Under the pieces are notes generated by a model. It saw nothing but the letters and a program-made list of their open reading frames with translations. It had not been told where the DNA came from and searched no databases. Positions 17,010 to 24,730 of a DNA stretch of 40,257 nucleotides are shown here, piece by piece; position 1 is the stretch's first letter, and every line of letters starts with the position of its first letter. The translations under genes and the position numbers were made by a program. This DNA is from CAYTEO01 sp964436825 (lineage in GTDB: Bacteria; Krumholzibacteriota; Krumholzibacteriia; LZORAL124-64-63), in assembly GCA_964436825.1 (NCBI GenBank), contig CAYTEO010000023.1, forward strand, positions 1-40,257, in the 5' to 3' direction.

Positions 17010-18629
17010 ATGCGTCGCCTGCTTGCCCTGCTGTGCCTGCTGCCGGCCGCCGCCGCGGTCGCCTGCACGGACATCCTGGTCACCCCCGGCGCCAGCGCCA
17101 CCGGCGCGGCCATCGTCACCTACAACTGCGACGGCGAGTTCCACCCGCACCTGCGCTACACGCCCGCCGCCGACCACGCACCCGGCGAGACGCTCCCGAT
17201 CACCGGCCGGGGGGGGAAGGTCCGCGGCGAGATCCCCCAGCCGCCCCACACCTACGCCGTCGTCGGGCTGATCAACGAGCACCAGCTGGCCATCGGCGAG
17301 TCGACCTTCGGCGGCCGGCCCGAGCTGCGCGATCCCGACGGCCTGTTCCACTACTGGGACCTGATGCAGCTGGCTTTGCAGCGGGCGCGGACGGCCCGCG
17401 AGGCCATCGCCGTCATGACCGGTCTGGCCGAGCGGTACGGTTACCGCAGCACCGGGGAGTCGTTCTCCATCGCCGACCCGCAGGAGGTGTGGCTGCTGGA
17501 GATGATCGGCGCCGGACCCGGCAGCGGGACGGCCGTCTGGGTGGCCCGGCGCGTTCCCGACGGGATGCTGACCGTCCACGCCAACATGGCGCGCATCGGC
17601 GTCTTCCCGCGGGACGATCCCGACAACTGCCTGTTCAGCGACAACGTCGAGAGCGTCGCGGCGGCCCACGGCTGGTTCGATCCCGCCGCCGGCGGGCCGC
17701 TGGACTTCCGCGCCGTCTACGACCCGCCCACGCCCCAGAAGTGCCGCAACTGCGCCATGCGGGTCTGGAGCGTCTACCGCCGCGCCGCCCCGTCGCGGGA
17801 CTTCCCGGTGGCCTTCGCCCGCGGCGACCTCGCCGCGCCGGACAACCCGCTGTTCATCGCCCCGGACCGCAAGCTGACCGTCGCGGACGTCATGGCCCTG
17901 AACCGCGACCACTACGAGGGCACGGACTACGACATGACGACCGGCCCGGCCGCCGGTCCCTTCGGCTGCCCGGTCCGCTACCGGCCCCTGGCCTGGACGT
18001 CGGACGGGGAGCAGTACACCTGGGAGCGTCCCGTCTCGACCCAGCAGACCGGCTTCTCGATGATCTGCGAGCTGCGCGGCTGGCTGCCCGACCCGGTCGG
18101 CGGGGTCATGTGGTACGGCGTCGACGACACCGACGTCACCTGCTGGTTCCCCGTCTGGTGCGGCGTGACCGACGTGCCCCCGTCGTTCGCCACCGGTTCC
18201 CTGGCCCGGTTCGACCGCGGGTCGGCGTGGTGGGTCTTCAACCTGGTCGGCAACTACGCCAACCTGCGCTACCGGGACATGATCGACGACATCCGGACCG
18301 TCCAGAAGGAACTGGAGGGGGGATTCCTCTCCGGGCGGGACGAGGTGGAGGGGATCGCCGTCGAGCTCTGCCGGTTCGATCCGGCGCTGGCGCGCTCCTA
18401 CCTGACCCGCACGTCGGTCGCCTGGGGGGAGCGGGTCGCGGAGCGCTGGCGCGAGCTGGCCGACCTGCTGGTGACCCGCTACAACGACGGTTTCGTCCAG
18501 CGCGAGCCGGGTAGGCCGACCTCGCCCGGCTACCCGCAGGAGTGGCTGCGCGAGGTGGTCGACCGGCGCGGCGAGGCGCTGCGGTTGCCGGCCGCCGCCG
18601 ACAGTGCCGCCACGGTGTTGCCGTACTAG
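17010..18629 (+). CDS. C69-family dipeptidase-like hydrolase
   Basis: A 539-residue exported N-terminal-nucleophile peptidase. The signal peptide (1-18, ending AVA) is followed at once by Cys19 in CTDILVTPGASATG, the family nucleophile, so signal cleavage would expose the active residue. Other family blocks: VTYNCDGEF, NEHQLAIGEST, FSIADPQEVWLLEMIG and ARVPDGML-like VARRVPDGMLTVHANMARIG. The C69 family hydrolyses dipeptides and is related to acid ceramidase and penicillin acylase. Length and the CxxxC-rich middle (QKCRNCAMRVW) fit bacterial C69 members. The start has GGAGG seven bases upstream. Ten bases separate it from the amidohydrolase downstream, giving a probable two-gene operon of small-peptide or amide breakdown. 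Confidence 0.9.
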   Translation: MRRLLALLCLLPAAAAVACTDILVTPGASATGAAIVTYNCDGEFHPHLRYTPAADHAPGETLPITGRGGKVRGEIPQPPHTYAVVGLINEHQLAIGESTFGGRPELRDPDGLFHYWDLMQLALQRARTAREAIAVMTGLAERYGYRSTGESFSIADPQEVWLLEMIGAGPGSGTAVWVARRVPDGMLTVHANMARIGVFPRDDPDNCLFSDNVESVAAAHGWFDPAAGGPLDFRAVYDPPTPQKCRNCAMRVWSVYRRAAPSRDFPVAFARGDLAAPDNPLFIAPDRKLTVADVMALNRDHYEGTDYDMTTGPAAGPFGCPVRYRPLAWTSDGEQYTWERPVSTQQTGFSMICELRGWLPDPVGGVMWYGVDDTDVTCWFPVWCGVTDVPPSFATGSLARFDRGSAWWVFNLVGNYANLRYRDMIDDIRTVQKELEGGFLSGRDEVEGIAVELCRFDPALARSYLTRTSVAWGERVAERWRELADLLVTRYNDGFVQREPGRPTSPGYPQEWLREVVDRRGEALRLPAAADSAATVLPY

Positions 18630-18639
18630 GAGGAGGACG

Positions 18640-20307
18640 ATGAGGAACCGAGACCGTACCGGCCGCGTGCCGGCGCGCGCCGCCGCGCTGGTCGTCGCGC
18701 TGATCGCCGTCGTCGCCCGTGGGGGGGAGGTGCCCTTGGAGGAGAGCCGCGTCGCCGTGACCATCTACACCGGGCCGGTCATCGTCACCGGCGATCCCGA
18801 CCTGCCCGAGGCCGTCGCCATCGCCGTCGACCACACCGGACGGATCGTCGAGACCTACGGCGAGGTCCCCCGCGACACCCCGTGGCCGGTGCGCCGGCTG
18901 CCCGGTCGGCTGGCCCTGCCGGGGCTGGTCGACGCCCACCTGCACGTCAGCGGCATCGGCCGGTTGCGGGAACAGGTCGTCCTGAACGGCTGCCGCAGTG
19001 CCGCGGAGGCGGCGGCCCGGGTGCGGGAGTTCGCCGCCGCCAACCCGGACCTGCCGGTCATCCGGGGGCGGGGCTGGGACCAGTCCCTCTTCCCGGGCCA
19101 GGCGTTCCCCACCGCCGCCGACCTGGCGGACGTCGCCGACCGGCCTGTCGTCCTGCGGCGGGTCGACGGCCATGCCGCGTGGGTCAACGCGGCGGCGCTG
19201 GCCGCCGCCGGCATCACCGCCGCCACCCCGGACCCCGAGGGCGGGCGGATCGTGCGCGACGCGCACGGGGAGCCGACGGGGATCCTGGTGGACAACGCCC
19301 TCGACCTGCTGGCGCCGGTCCTGCCCGCGCCGACATTCGCCGATCGCAAGCGCTGGCTGCTGGCCGGGCTGGCCGCCTGCGCCGACGCCGGGCTGACGGC
19401 CGTCCACGACATGGGCGAGACACCGGAGACGGCCGACGCCGCCCAGGAACTGGCCGACCAGGGCCGGCTGCCGATCCGCCTGTTCGTCTACCTGGAGGGG
19501 AGCGACCCCGGGACCCTGGCCGCCCTGGGGCGCTACCACGACACCGACCGGTTCTCTGTCGTGGGTGTCAAGTATTATGCCGACGGCGCGCTGGGCAGCC
19601 GGGGAGCGGCGCTGCTGGCCGACTACAGCGACGATCCCGGCAATCGCGGTCTGCTGGTCACCGACCCCGACACCCTGGCCGCACGCATCGCCGCCGTCCA
19701 TCGCCGCGGCTTCCAGGTGGCCGTCCACGCCATCGGGGACCGGGCCAACCGCCTGGTCCTGGACGCCATCGCCGCCGCCCAGGACGGCGACACCAGCCGC
19801 CGCCACCGCGTCGAGCACGCCCAGGTCGTCGCCCCCGACGACTTTCCCCGTTTCCGGCAGCTGGGAGTCGTCGCCTCGATGCAGCCGACCCACGCCACCA
19901 GCGACATGCGCTGGGCCGAGCGGCGCCTCGGGTCGGACAGGATCCCCGGCGCCTACGCCTGGCGGACGCTGCTGGACCTGGGCGTGCCGCTGGCCTTCGG
20001 CAGCGATGCGCCCGTCGAGGACCACGCTCCCCTGCCGGGGATCTACGCGGCGGTCACCCGCCAGGACAAGAGCGGCTGGCCGCCCGGCGGCTGGTTCCCG
20101 CAACAGCGGCTGACCGATGGGGAGGCCATCGCCGCCTTCACCAGCGGTGCCGCCTACGCCGTCCACCGCGAGGCGGAGCTGGGACGGCTGCGCAGGGGTT
20201 GCCTCTTCGACGTGACCCTGCTGGATCGCGATCCGCGTGGGCACGCGGGCCAGTGGCTGGCGGCCCGGGTCGTGGGGGTGGTCGTCGGCGGAGAGCGGGT
20301 GCGCTGA
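18640..20307 (+). CDS. Amidohydrolase superfamily protein, YtcJ-like
   Basis: A 555-residue metal-dependent hydrolase. A basic, hydrophobic N-terminus (about 1-30) could be a signal peptide. The composite beta domain carries the metal-binding VDAHLHVSG (about 92-100), then VHDMGE, the KYYADGALGSRGA block, VAVHAIGDRANRLVLDA (His ligand), RVEHAQVV and the catalytic Asp in FGSDAPVED. This order is typical of the YtcJ/amidohydrolase-3 subfamily, which hydrolyses amides or N-substituted amino acids; the substrate is not predictable. The ATG follows GGAGGAGG by a good distance and lies ten bases after the C69 peptidase stop codon. It is followed by a large hairpin facing the convergent SGNH gene. 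Confidence 0.9.
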   Translation: MRNRDRTGRVPARAAALVVALIAVVARGGEVPLEESRVAVTIYTGPVIVTGDPDLPEAVAIAVDHTGRIVETYGEVPRDTPWPVRRLPGRLALPGLVDAHLHVSGIGRLREQVVLNGCRSAAEAAARVREFAAANPDLPVIRGRGWDQSLFPGQAFPTAADLADVADRPVVLRRVDGHAAWVNAAALAAAGITAATPDPEGGRIVRDAHGEPTGILVDNALDLLAPVLPAPTFADRKRWLLAGLAACADAGLTAVHDMGETPETADAAQELADQGRLPIRLFVYLEGSDPGTLAALGRYHDTDRFSVVGVKYYADGALGSRGAALLADYSDDPGNRGLLVTDPDTLAARIAAVHRRGFQVAVHAIGDRANRLVLDAIAAAQDGDTSRRHRVEHAQVVAPDDFPRFRQLGVVASMQPTHATSDMRWAERRLGSDRIPGAYAWRTLLDLGVPLAFGSDAPVEDHAPLPGIYAAVTRQDKSGWPPGGWFPQQRLTDGEAIAAFTSGAAYAVHREAELGRLRRGCLFDVTLLDRDPRGHAGQWLAARVVGVVVGGERVR

Positions 20308-20334
20308 CGGTCGTGCCCCTGACAGCGTGTCCCA

Positions 20335-20369
20335 AGGAACGGGGCGGCCCCGGCGGCCGCCCCGTTCCT
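20335..20369. terminator. 15-bp perfect hairpin between convergent genes
   Basis: Arms 20335-20349 and 20355-20369 are fully complementary with a five-base loop. It lies between the amidohydrolase (+) and SGNH-like (-) stop codons. No T-tract on either strand, so it may act with Rho or simply block RNA decay. Confidence 0.65.
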
Positions 20370-20392
20370 GTGACTGCCAGTGTCGCCGCCCG

Positions 20393-21514
20393 TCAGCGGA
20401 CGAGCGTCAGCCGCTGTCCTCCCTGGACACTGCCGTCGAGGCGGACCAGGTAGACCCCCGAGGGGACGGCGCGCCCGCTGCGGTCGGTGCCGTCCCAGGC
20501 GAGGCGGCGGGGGCCTGCCGGCAGGATCCCGTCAACGAGGGTCCGCACCAGGGTCCCGTCCAGGGCGTGGATCGTGACCCGGCACGGACCGGCTGCGGGC
20601 AGGTCGAAGGCGATCGTCGTGCGCGGGTTGAAAGGATTGGGATACCCGAGCACGGGTACGACCGGTGCGGGCGCGTCGCCGGCGACCCCGGTCGACGACT
20701 GGGTACGGGTCTGCGCCGCCAGGACGAGCTGCTCGATCAGCAGCGGCCCCACCGTCTGGTTGGCCAGGGTGTTGGGGTGGGAATCGGTGCCGTAGTGGCT
20801 CAGCTCGTACTCGTAGCGGAGCATGTTCCGCGTGTCGCTGCCGTCGTCGGGGGCGGCCAGCATGTCGAACAGGTCGATGCAGGCCAGGTTGGGGTGTCCC
20901 GCCAGGTAGGCGTCGCTCTTGAGCCAGTTGGCGAAGGCCCGGGCCCGGTCGGCCTCCGCGAGGTTCGTCGCCAGGCGGTGCAGCGGCGGCTGGGAGACGA
21001 CGACGAAGACCTTCTCCGGGTGCTGGTCGAAGAAGTCGCGCATCTCCAGATACCACTGCTGCCGCTGGGCCAGTTCCTCGTCCGTGGCGATGTGGGAGGC
21101 GGGGAAGCACGACTTGAAGGCGATGACATCGTGGTTGGCCAGGATCGCCGCCCGGGCCGGGTTGTCGGTCGTCCACAGGACGTACAGCCCGTCGGGATCG
21201 GTGTTGTCGTCGGGGATGTTGTAGCTCGTGCCCGTCAGGTTCCCGTCGGGATCGGTCAGGCCGATGTAGTTGTAGTCGTGGTCCCACAGCACGTAGTTGC
21301 GGGCGTGCTGGGCGTCGTAGTCGGCCAGCCAGGCGCGGACGTCGCCCTCCTGGATGATGTTGCGTCCCGTGGAGTGGTGGAGGAAGAAGAGGTTCTCCAT
21401 CTCCACGGCCGAGGCGCCGCCGGCCGCGGTGAGCGACAGCACCATCGCCGCGACGAGCAGAAACGCAGGGGTGATCGGTTTCCGGAGGGCGCGGAGCCGT
21501 TTCTTGAGCATCAT
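20393..21514 (-). CDS. Secreted SGNH-hydrolase-like protein with C-terminal sorting-type domain
   Basis: A 373-residue protein. The N-terminus MMLKKRLRALRK followed by a hydrophobic segment is a signal peptide (about 1-34, ending ASA). The body has an SGNH-like layout: FLHHSTGRNII early (candidate Ser), VIAFKSCFPASH (about 125-135), VFVVVSQPPLH and the late YGTDSHPNTLANQ block, where Asp and His are spaced as in the catalytic DxxH. I saw no strict GDSL motif, so enzymatic activity is inferred. The last 80 residues are a FlgD-Ig/type IX-like domain (YPNPFNP, SGVYLVRL). It is transcribed alone from an extended -10 promoter. The frame is open upstream to 21781, but no signal or ribosome site supports that. 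Confidence 0.78.
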   Translation of the reverse strand: MMLKKRLRALRKPITPAFLLVAAMVLSLTAAGGASAVEMENLFFLHHSTGRNIIQEGDVRAWLADYDAQHARNYVLWDHDYNYIGLTDPDGNLTGTSYNIPDDNTDPDGLYVLWTTDNPARAAILANHDVIAFKSCFPASHIATDEELAQRQQWYLEMRDFFDQHPEKVFVVVSQPPLHRLATNLAEADRARAFANWLKSDAYLAGHPNLACIDLFDMLAAPDDGSDTRNMLRYEYELSHYGTDSHPNTLANQTVGPLLIEQLVLAAQTRTQSSTGVAGDAPAPVVPVLGYPNPFNPRTTIAFDLPAAGPCRVTIHALDGTLVRTLVDGILPAGPRRLAWDGTDRSGRAVPSGVYLVRLDGSVQGGQRLTLVR

Positions 21515-21575
21515 GGGCGATCGATCTCCTGGTTCGTGGGGGTTCCCGTATGCACGACCCAACGGGCCCGCAAAG

Positions 21576-21581
21576 ATCATA
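21576..21581 (-). promoter_or_regulatory. Extended -10 promoter for the SGNH-like gene
   Basis: TGGTATGAT on the minus strand (TATGAT with TG one base upstream), about 62 bases before the ATG. The -35 region is weak, as is usual for extended -10 promoters. Confidence 0.42.
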
Positions 21582-21621
21582 CCAAGTGACAGATGAGCAA
21601 GAAAAAGGAGAGTCATTGAGT

Positions 21622-21670
21622 GTTGTTGCTTGCAACGGTGTCCGACGGTGCGATTTGGCCATGCAACAAC
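21622..21670. repeat. Inverted repeats upstream of the flavin reductase gene
   Basis: GTTGTTGC at 21622-21629 and GCAACAAC at 21663-21670 are exact inverted copies. A second, shorter pair (GTTGC/GCAAC, 21625-21636) shares the left arm. They sit just upstream of the candidate -35 box and may be an operator. Confidence 0.38.
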
Positions 21671-21677
21671 CCATAAT

Positions 21678-21705
21678 TTGGCAGGAGGACGCCAGGGACT
21701 ATCTT
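21678..21705 (+). promoter_or_regulatory. Candidate promoter of the flavin reductase/DUF302/thioredoxin genes
   Basis: TTGGCA (21678-21683), a 16-base spacer and TATCTT (21700-21705), 68 bases before the ATG. The same -10 hexamer is used by the predicted cytochrome operon promoter. Confidence 0.4.
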
Positions 21706-21773
21706 TCTTCAGAGCTATTGAACTTGAGAATCCCTCGCACGGGCCCCGCACGCGGGCCGGGGAGGAGGCGACG

Positions 21774-23153
21774 ATGGCCACGACGGAAAGCTACGATGTC
21801 ATCCTGGTCGGCGGCGGGCCTTCCACCCGCATTCTCAACAAGTACCTGCACAAGCTGCAGCCCGGGATCCGGACGGTCGTCATCCGCGACGAGGAGAGGA
21901 TCGTCAACCACTGCGGGACCCCCTACATCGTCGAGGGGGTCATCCCCTGGGAGAAGGGACTGATCAAGGAGGAGCTGGTCACCCGGTTCGACACGGAGAT
22001 CGTCGTCGATCCCCTGGTCGGCGGCGACCCGCAGGCGCACGAGATCGAGCTGGCCTCGGGCCGGCGCCTCCGGTACGGCAAGCTGGTCCTGGCCACCGGG
22101 ACCGACCAGGTCCTGCCGCCGATCCCGGGCGTCGAGCTGGATGGGGTGCTGAAGGTCCGGCGCACCGAGGACGTCCAGCGGACGCTGGCCACCCTGGGGG
22201 AGGTCCGGCACGTCACCGTCCTGGGCGGAGGGTACATCGGCCTGGAGTTCGCCGTCGCCCTGCGCAAACTGGGCAAGGAGGTCCTGCTGGTCGAGCTGCT
22301 CGACCACGTCATGGGCGGGCGGGTCGACGCGGCGATGGCCACCGCCGTCGAGGACGAGCTGCGCGGCATGGGCATCGAGGTCGTGACCGGGACGGCGGCC
22401 GAGAGGCTGGAGGGGGACGACGGCCGGGTCGGCCGGGTCGTCCTTGCCGGCGGCCGGGTCGTGGAGACCGACGCCGTCCTGTCGGCCGTCGGGGTGCGTC
22501 CGCTGATCGACTACGCTCCCGGGCTGGGCCTGGAGACCAGGCGCGAGGGGATCGTCGTCGACGAGTACTTCCGCACCAGCCAGCCCGATATCTTCGCCAT
22601 GGGCGACTGCGCCATCTCCCGCTGCGCCGTCACCGGCCGGATCATTCCGGGCAAGCTGGGCTCCAACGCCGGGCAGATGGCCCGCACCCTCGCCCTGAAC
22701 CTGGCCGGTCTGGTCCGGCGCCCCTACCAGGGCGTCGTCAACGCGGCGGTGACCCGCGTCGGCGAGCTGGCCTACGGGGGCGTGGGCCTGAGCGAGGTCG
22801 ACGCGCAGCGGATCGGGATGGAGGTGCTCGTCTCCCGCAACACCTCGACCGATCGCTACGACAACATGCCGGGCGTGGGACCGGTGGAGGTCAAGATCGT
22901 CTTCCGGGCCGAGGACCGGACCGTCGTCGGCGGGGAGCTGCTGGGGCGGTTCAACCCCGCGGGCTTCGTCGAGGCGCTGGCCCAGCTCATCGAGCGACGC
23001 GCCACGCTGGCCGATATCGTCACCATGCCCTACTCTTCACATCCGGAGTTGACTCCCAAGACGAGCAAACCGTTCTGGGTCTGGGCCACCGAGCCGCTGC
23101 TGCTGCGGCTGGGGGCGCAGGCCGTTTCCCCGCAGAAGGAGGAAGCCCGATGA
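21774..23153 (+). CDS. FAD-dependent pyridine nucleotide-disulfide oxidoreductase, CoA-disulfide-reductase/NADH-oxidase-like
   Basis: A 459-residue flavoprotein with FAD domain, NAD(P) domain (VTVLGGGYIGLEFA, about 140-155), the second FAD block (DIFAMGDCA) and a C-terminal dimerisation domain (about 335-450). One redox cysteine is kept in the position used by CoA-disulfide and NADH-oxidase family members (NHCGTPYIVEG, Cys about 44), so it probably forms a mixed disulfide or persulfide. The first dinucleotide-binding block reads GGGPST where GxGxxG is usual, so its last Gly is Thr; FAD binding may be altered. The ATG has GAGGAGG seven bases upstream. Its stop codon overlaps the DUF302 start (ATGA). 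The substrate could be CoA disulfide, a persulfide, polysulfide or oxygen. Confidence 0.85.
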   Translation: MATTESYDVILVGGGPSTRILNKYLHKLQPGIRTVVIRDEERIVNHCGTPYIVEGVIPWEKGLIKEELVTRFDTEIVVDPLVGGDPQAHEIELASGRRLRYGKLVLATGTDQVLPPIPGVELDGVLKVRRTEDVQRTLATLGEVRHVTVLGGGYIGLEFAVALRKLGKEVLLVELLDHVMGGRVDAAMATAVEDELRGMGIEVVTGTAAERLEGDDGRVGRVVLAGGRVVETDAVLSAVGVRPLIDYAPGLGLETRREGIVVDEYFRTSQPDIFAMGDCAISRCAVTGRIIPGKLGSNAGQMARTLALNLAGLVRRPYQGVVNAAVTRVGELAYGGVGLSEVDAQRIGMEVLVSRNTSTDRYDNMPGVGPVEVKIVFRAEDRTVVGGELLGRFNPAGFVEALAQLIERRATLADIVTMPYSSHPELTPKTSKPFWVWATEPLLLRLGAQAVSPQKEEAR

Positions 23154-23638
23154 GCCCGACCGCCGCTGTCATCGTCGGTATCGTCGTCGGCATGGCCCTG
23201 GCCCTCAGCCTCGTGGTCCAGGTCATGCGCACCCGGATGGTCGTCGCCCACCGCAGCCATCGCAGCTTCGAGGAGACGTGCGAGGCCATCGAGCGAATCG
23301 TTCCCGCCGCGCCGGGCTGGGGATTCCCCATCGAGACCTGGAACTTCTACGAGACGTTCCTCAAGAAGGATCTCGTCCCCAAGGGGTTCCGCAAGCTGAA
23401 GGTCTATTTCGTCTGCAATGCCGGACTGGCCAGCAAGATGCTGTCGCACACCCCCTCGTTCGTGGGGATGATGCCGTGCAGCTGGGCCGTCTACGAGCTG
23501 GAGGACGGTTCGGTCTGGCTCTCCAAGATGAACGTGGGCCTGATGAGCAAGATGTTCTCCGGCCTGGTCGGTTCCATCATGGGTCAGGTCGGCAGGGCCG
23601 ACGACGAATTCCTGGCCGAAGTGCTGGGCGGGCGCTAG
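23150..23638 (+). CDS. Membrane-anchored DUF302 protein
   Basis: A 162-residue protein with one N-terminal transmembrane helix (about 5-25, AAVIVGIVVGMALALSLVV) and a DUF302 domain (about 38-160). Typical signs: VYFVCNAGLASKML, the PC dipeptide in MMPCSWAVYELEDGSVWLSKMN and a hydrophobic Met/Leu-rich region near the end. The DUF302 domain is a dimeric ligand-binding fold of unknown biochemical role, often near redox or sulfur genes. Its ATG overlaps the flavoprotein stop codon (23150-23153), so coupled translation is likely and a functional link to the flavoprotein is plausible. Confidence 0.85.
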   Translation: MSPTAAVIVGIVVGMALALSLVVQVMRTRMVVAHRSHRSFEETCEAIERIVPAAPGWGFPIETWNFYETFLKKDLVPKGFRKLKVYFVCNAGLASKMLSHTPSFVGMMPCSWAVYELEDGSVWLSKMNVGLMSKMFSGLVGSIMGQVGRADDEFLAEVLGGR

Positions 23639-23680
23639 GCTGGGGTCGTCAACGATCAACCGCAATGGAGCGCCTGTGAG

Positions 23681-24517
23681 ATGAACGGACACGAGCTGCA
23701 AGGCGATTTCGCCGCCGAGGTCCTGGAGGCCAGCCACGGGAGGCCGGTCGTCGTCGACTTCTGGGCCGAGTGGTGCGGCCCGTGCCGGATGCTCGGGCCG
23801 ATCCTGGAGCGCCTGGCCGCCGAGGCGAACGGCGCCTGGAAGCTGGTCAAGGTCGACACGGAGCGGCACCCCGAGCTGGCGATGCAGTACGGGATCCGCA
23901 GCATCCCGGCCGTCAAGATGTTCCGGGACGGCCAGGTGGTCGACGAGTTCGTGGGCGCGTTGCCAGAGCCCCAGATCCGCCAGTGGCTCTCACGACACCT
24001 GGCGCCGGAGCAGGCGCAGGAGGTGCAGCAGGCCCTGGCCCTGCTCCAGGCCGGACGCGTGGACGAGGCTCGCGCTCTGCTGGAGCAGGCCGCCGCTGCC
24101 GACGACGCCGACTCCGAGGTGCTGCTGACCCTGACCAAGATCCTGCTGGGGGATGCGCCGGCCCAGGCCGCGGCGTATGCCGAGCGGATCCCCAAGGACG
24201 ACCCACGGGCCGCCGAGGCGGCGGGGCTGATGCACCTGGCCCGGCTTTCCCGCTGGGTCGACGGCGAGCAGATCGGGATTCCCGGGGCGGAGAAGGCCAG
24301 GCCGGAACACCTGGCCCTCTACCGCCGCGCCGCCGAGGCGTGGCGTCGCGGCGAGCTGGCCGCCGCGCTGCAGGACTGGATCGAGCTGCTGCCCCGCAAC
24401 CGCGAGCTGGACGACGACGGCGCCCGCAGGGCCTGCGTGGCGCTGTTCCAGCTGCTGGGGGAGGAGCATCCCCTCACGCAGGCGTGGCGACCGCGCTTCG
24501 CCAACGCCCTGTTCTAG
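23681..24517 (+). CDS. Thioredoxin-TPR protein, CnoX/YbbN-like
   Basis: A 278-residue cytoplasmic protein, no signal peptide. The thioredoxin domain (about 1-108) contains WCGPCRM, active-site Cys32 and Cys35, and the cis-Pro block RSIPAVKMF. The C-terminal part (about 110-278) is helical TPR-like repeats (ALLQAGRVDEARALLEQAA, AEAWRRGELAAALQDWIELLP). This layout is that of CnoX/YbbN, a redox-regulated holdase that protects proteins and passes them to GroEL or DnaK. Active CGPC means it could also act as a reductase; E. coli CnoX has a changed site. It starts 42 bases after the DUF302 gene with a modest ribosome site (GGAG), and is likely in the same transcript. Tandem hairpins follow. Confidence 0.9.
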   Translation: MNGHELQGDFAAEVLEASHGRPVVVDFWAEWCGPCRMLGPILERLAAEANGAWKLVKVDTERHPELAMQYGIRSIPAVKMFRDGQVVDEFVGALPEPQIRQWLSRHLAPEQAQEVQQALALLQAGRVDEARALLEQAAAADDADSEVLLTLTKILLGDAPAQAAAYAERIPKDDPRAAEAAGLMHLARLSRWVDGEQIGIPGAEKARPEHLALYRRAAEAWRRGELAAALQDWIELLPRNRELDDDGARRACVALFQLLGEEHPLTQAWRPRFANALF

Positions 24518-24534
24518 TCCCCTCGCGGGATACA

Positions 24535-24593
24535 GCGGAGCACCCGCTCCGCCGCGGGATCGCCGTGGGAGCCGCCGGCAGACCGGCGGCTCC
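24535..24593 (+). terminator. Two tandem hairpins after the thioredoxin gene
   Basis: The first has 7-bp arms (24535-24541/24546-24552), the second 11-bp arms (24568-24578/24583-24593) with a four-base loop. Both are perfect; neither has a T-tract. They end the flavoprotein-DUF302-thioredoxin unit before the patatin promoter. Confidence 0.6.
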
Positions 24594-24630
24594 TCGCGTC
24601 ACGGCCGCGGGCGGTCTCGTTGTGGTCAGA

Positions 24631-24659
24631 TGGTCACCGGCGGCGGTCCGTGATAGGAT
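24631..24659 (+). promoter_or_regulatory. Promoter of the patatin gene
   Basis: TGGTCA (24631-24636), a 17-base spacer and TAGGAT (24654-24659), with TG placed as in extended -10 promoters. About 70 bases upstream of the GTG start. Confidence 0.42.
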
Positions 24660-24730
24660 GGCCGCGCCCTCCAGCAGGTGACGCCGCCCCTGTCGCCTTC
24701 TCCCGGGATCGAGGCGGAAAGGGGAAGACC

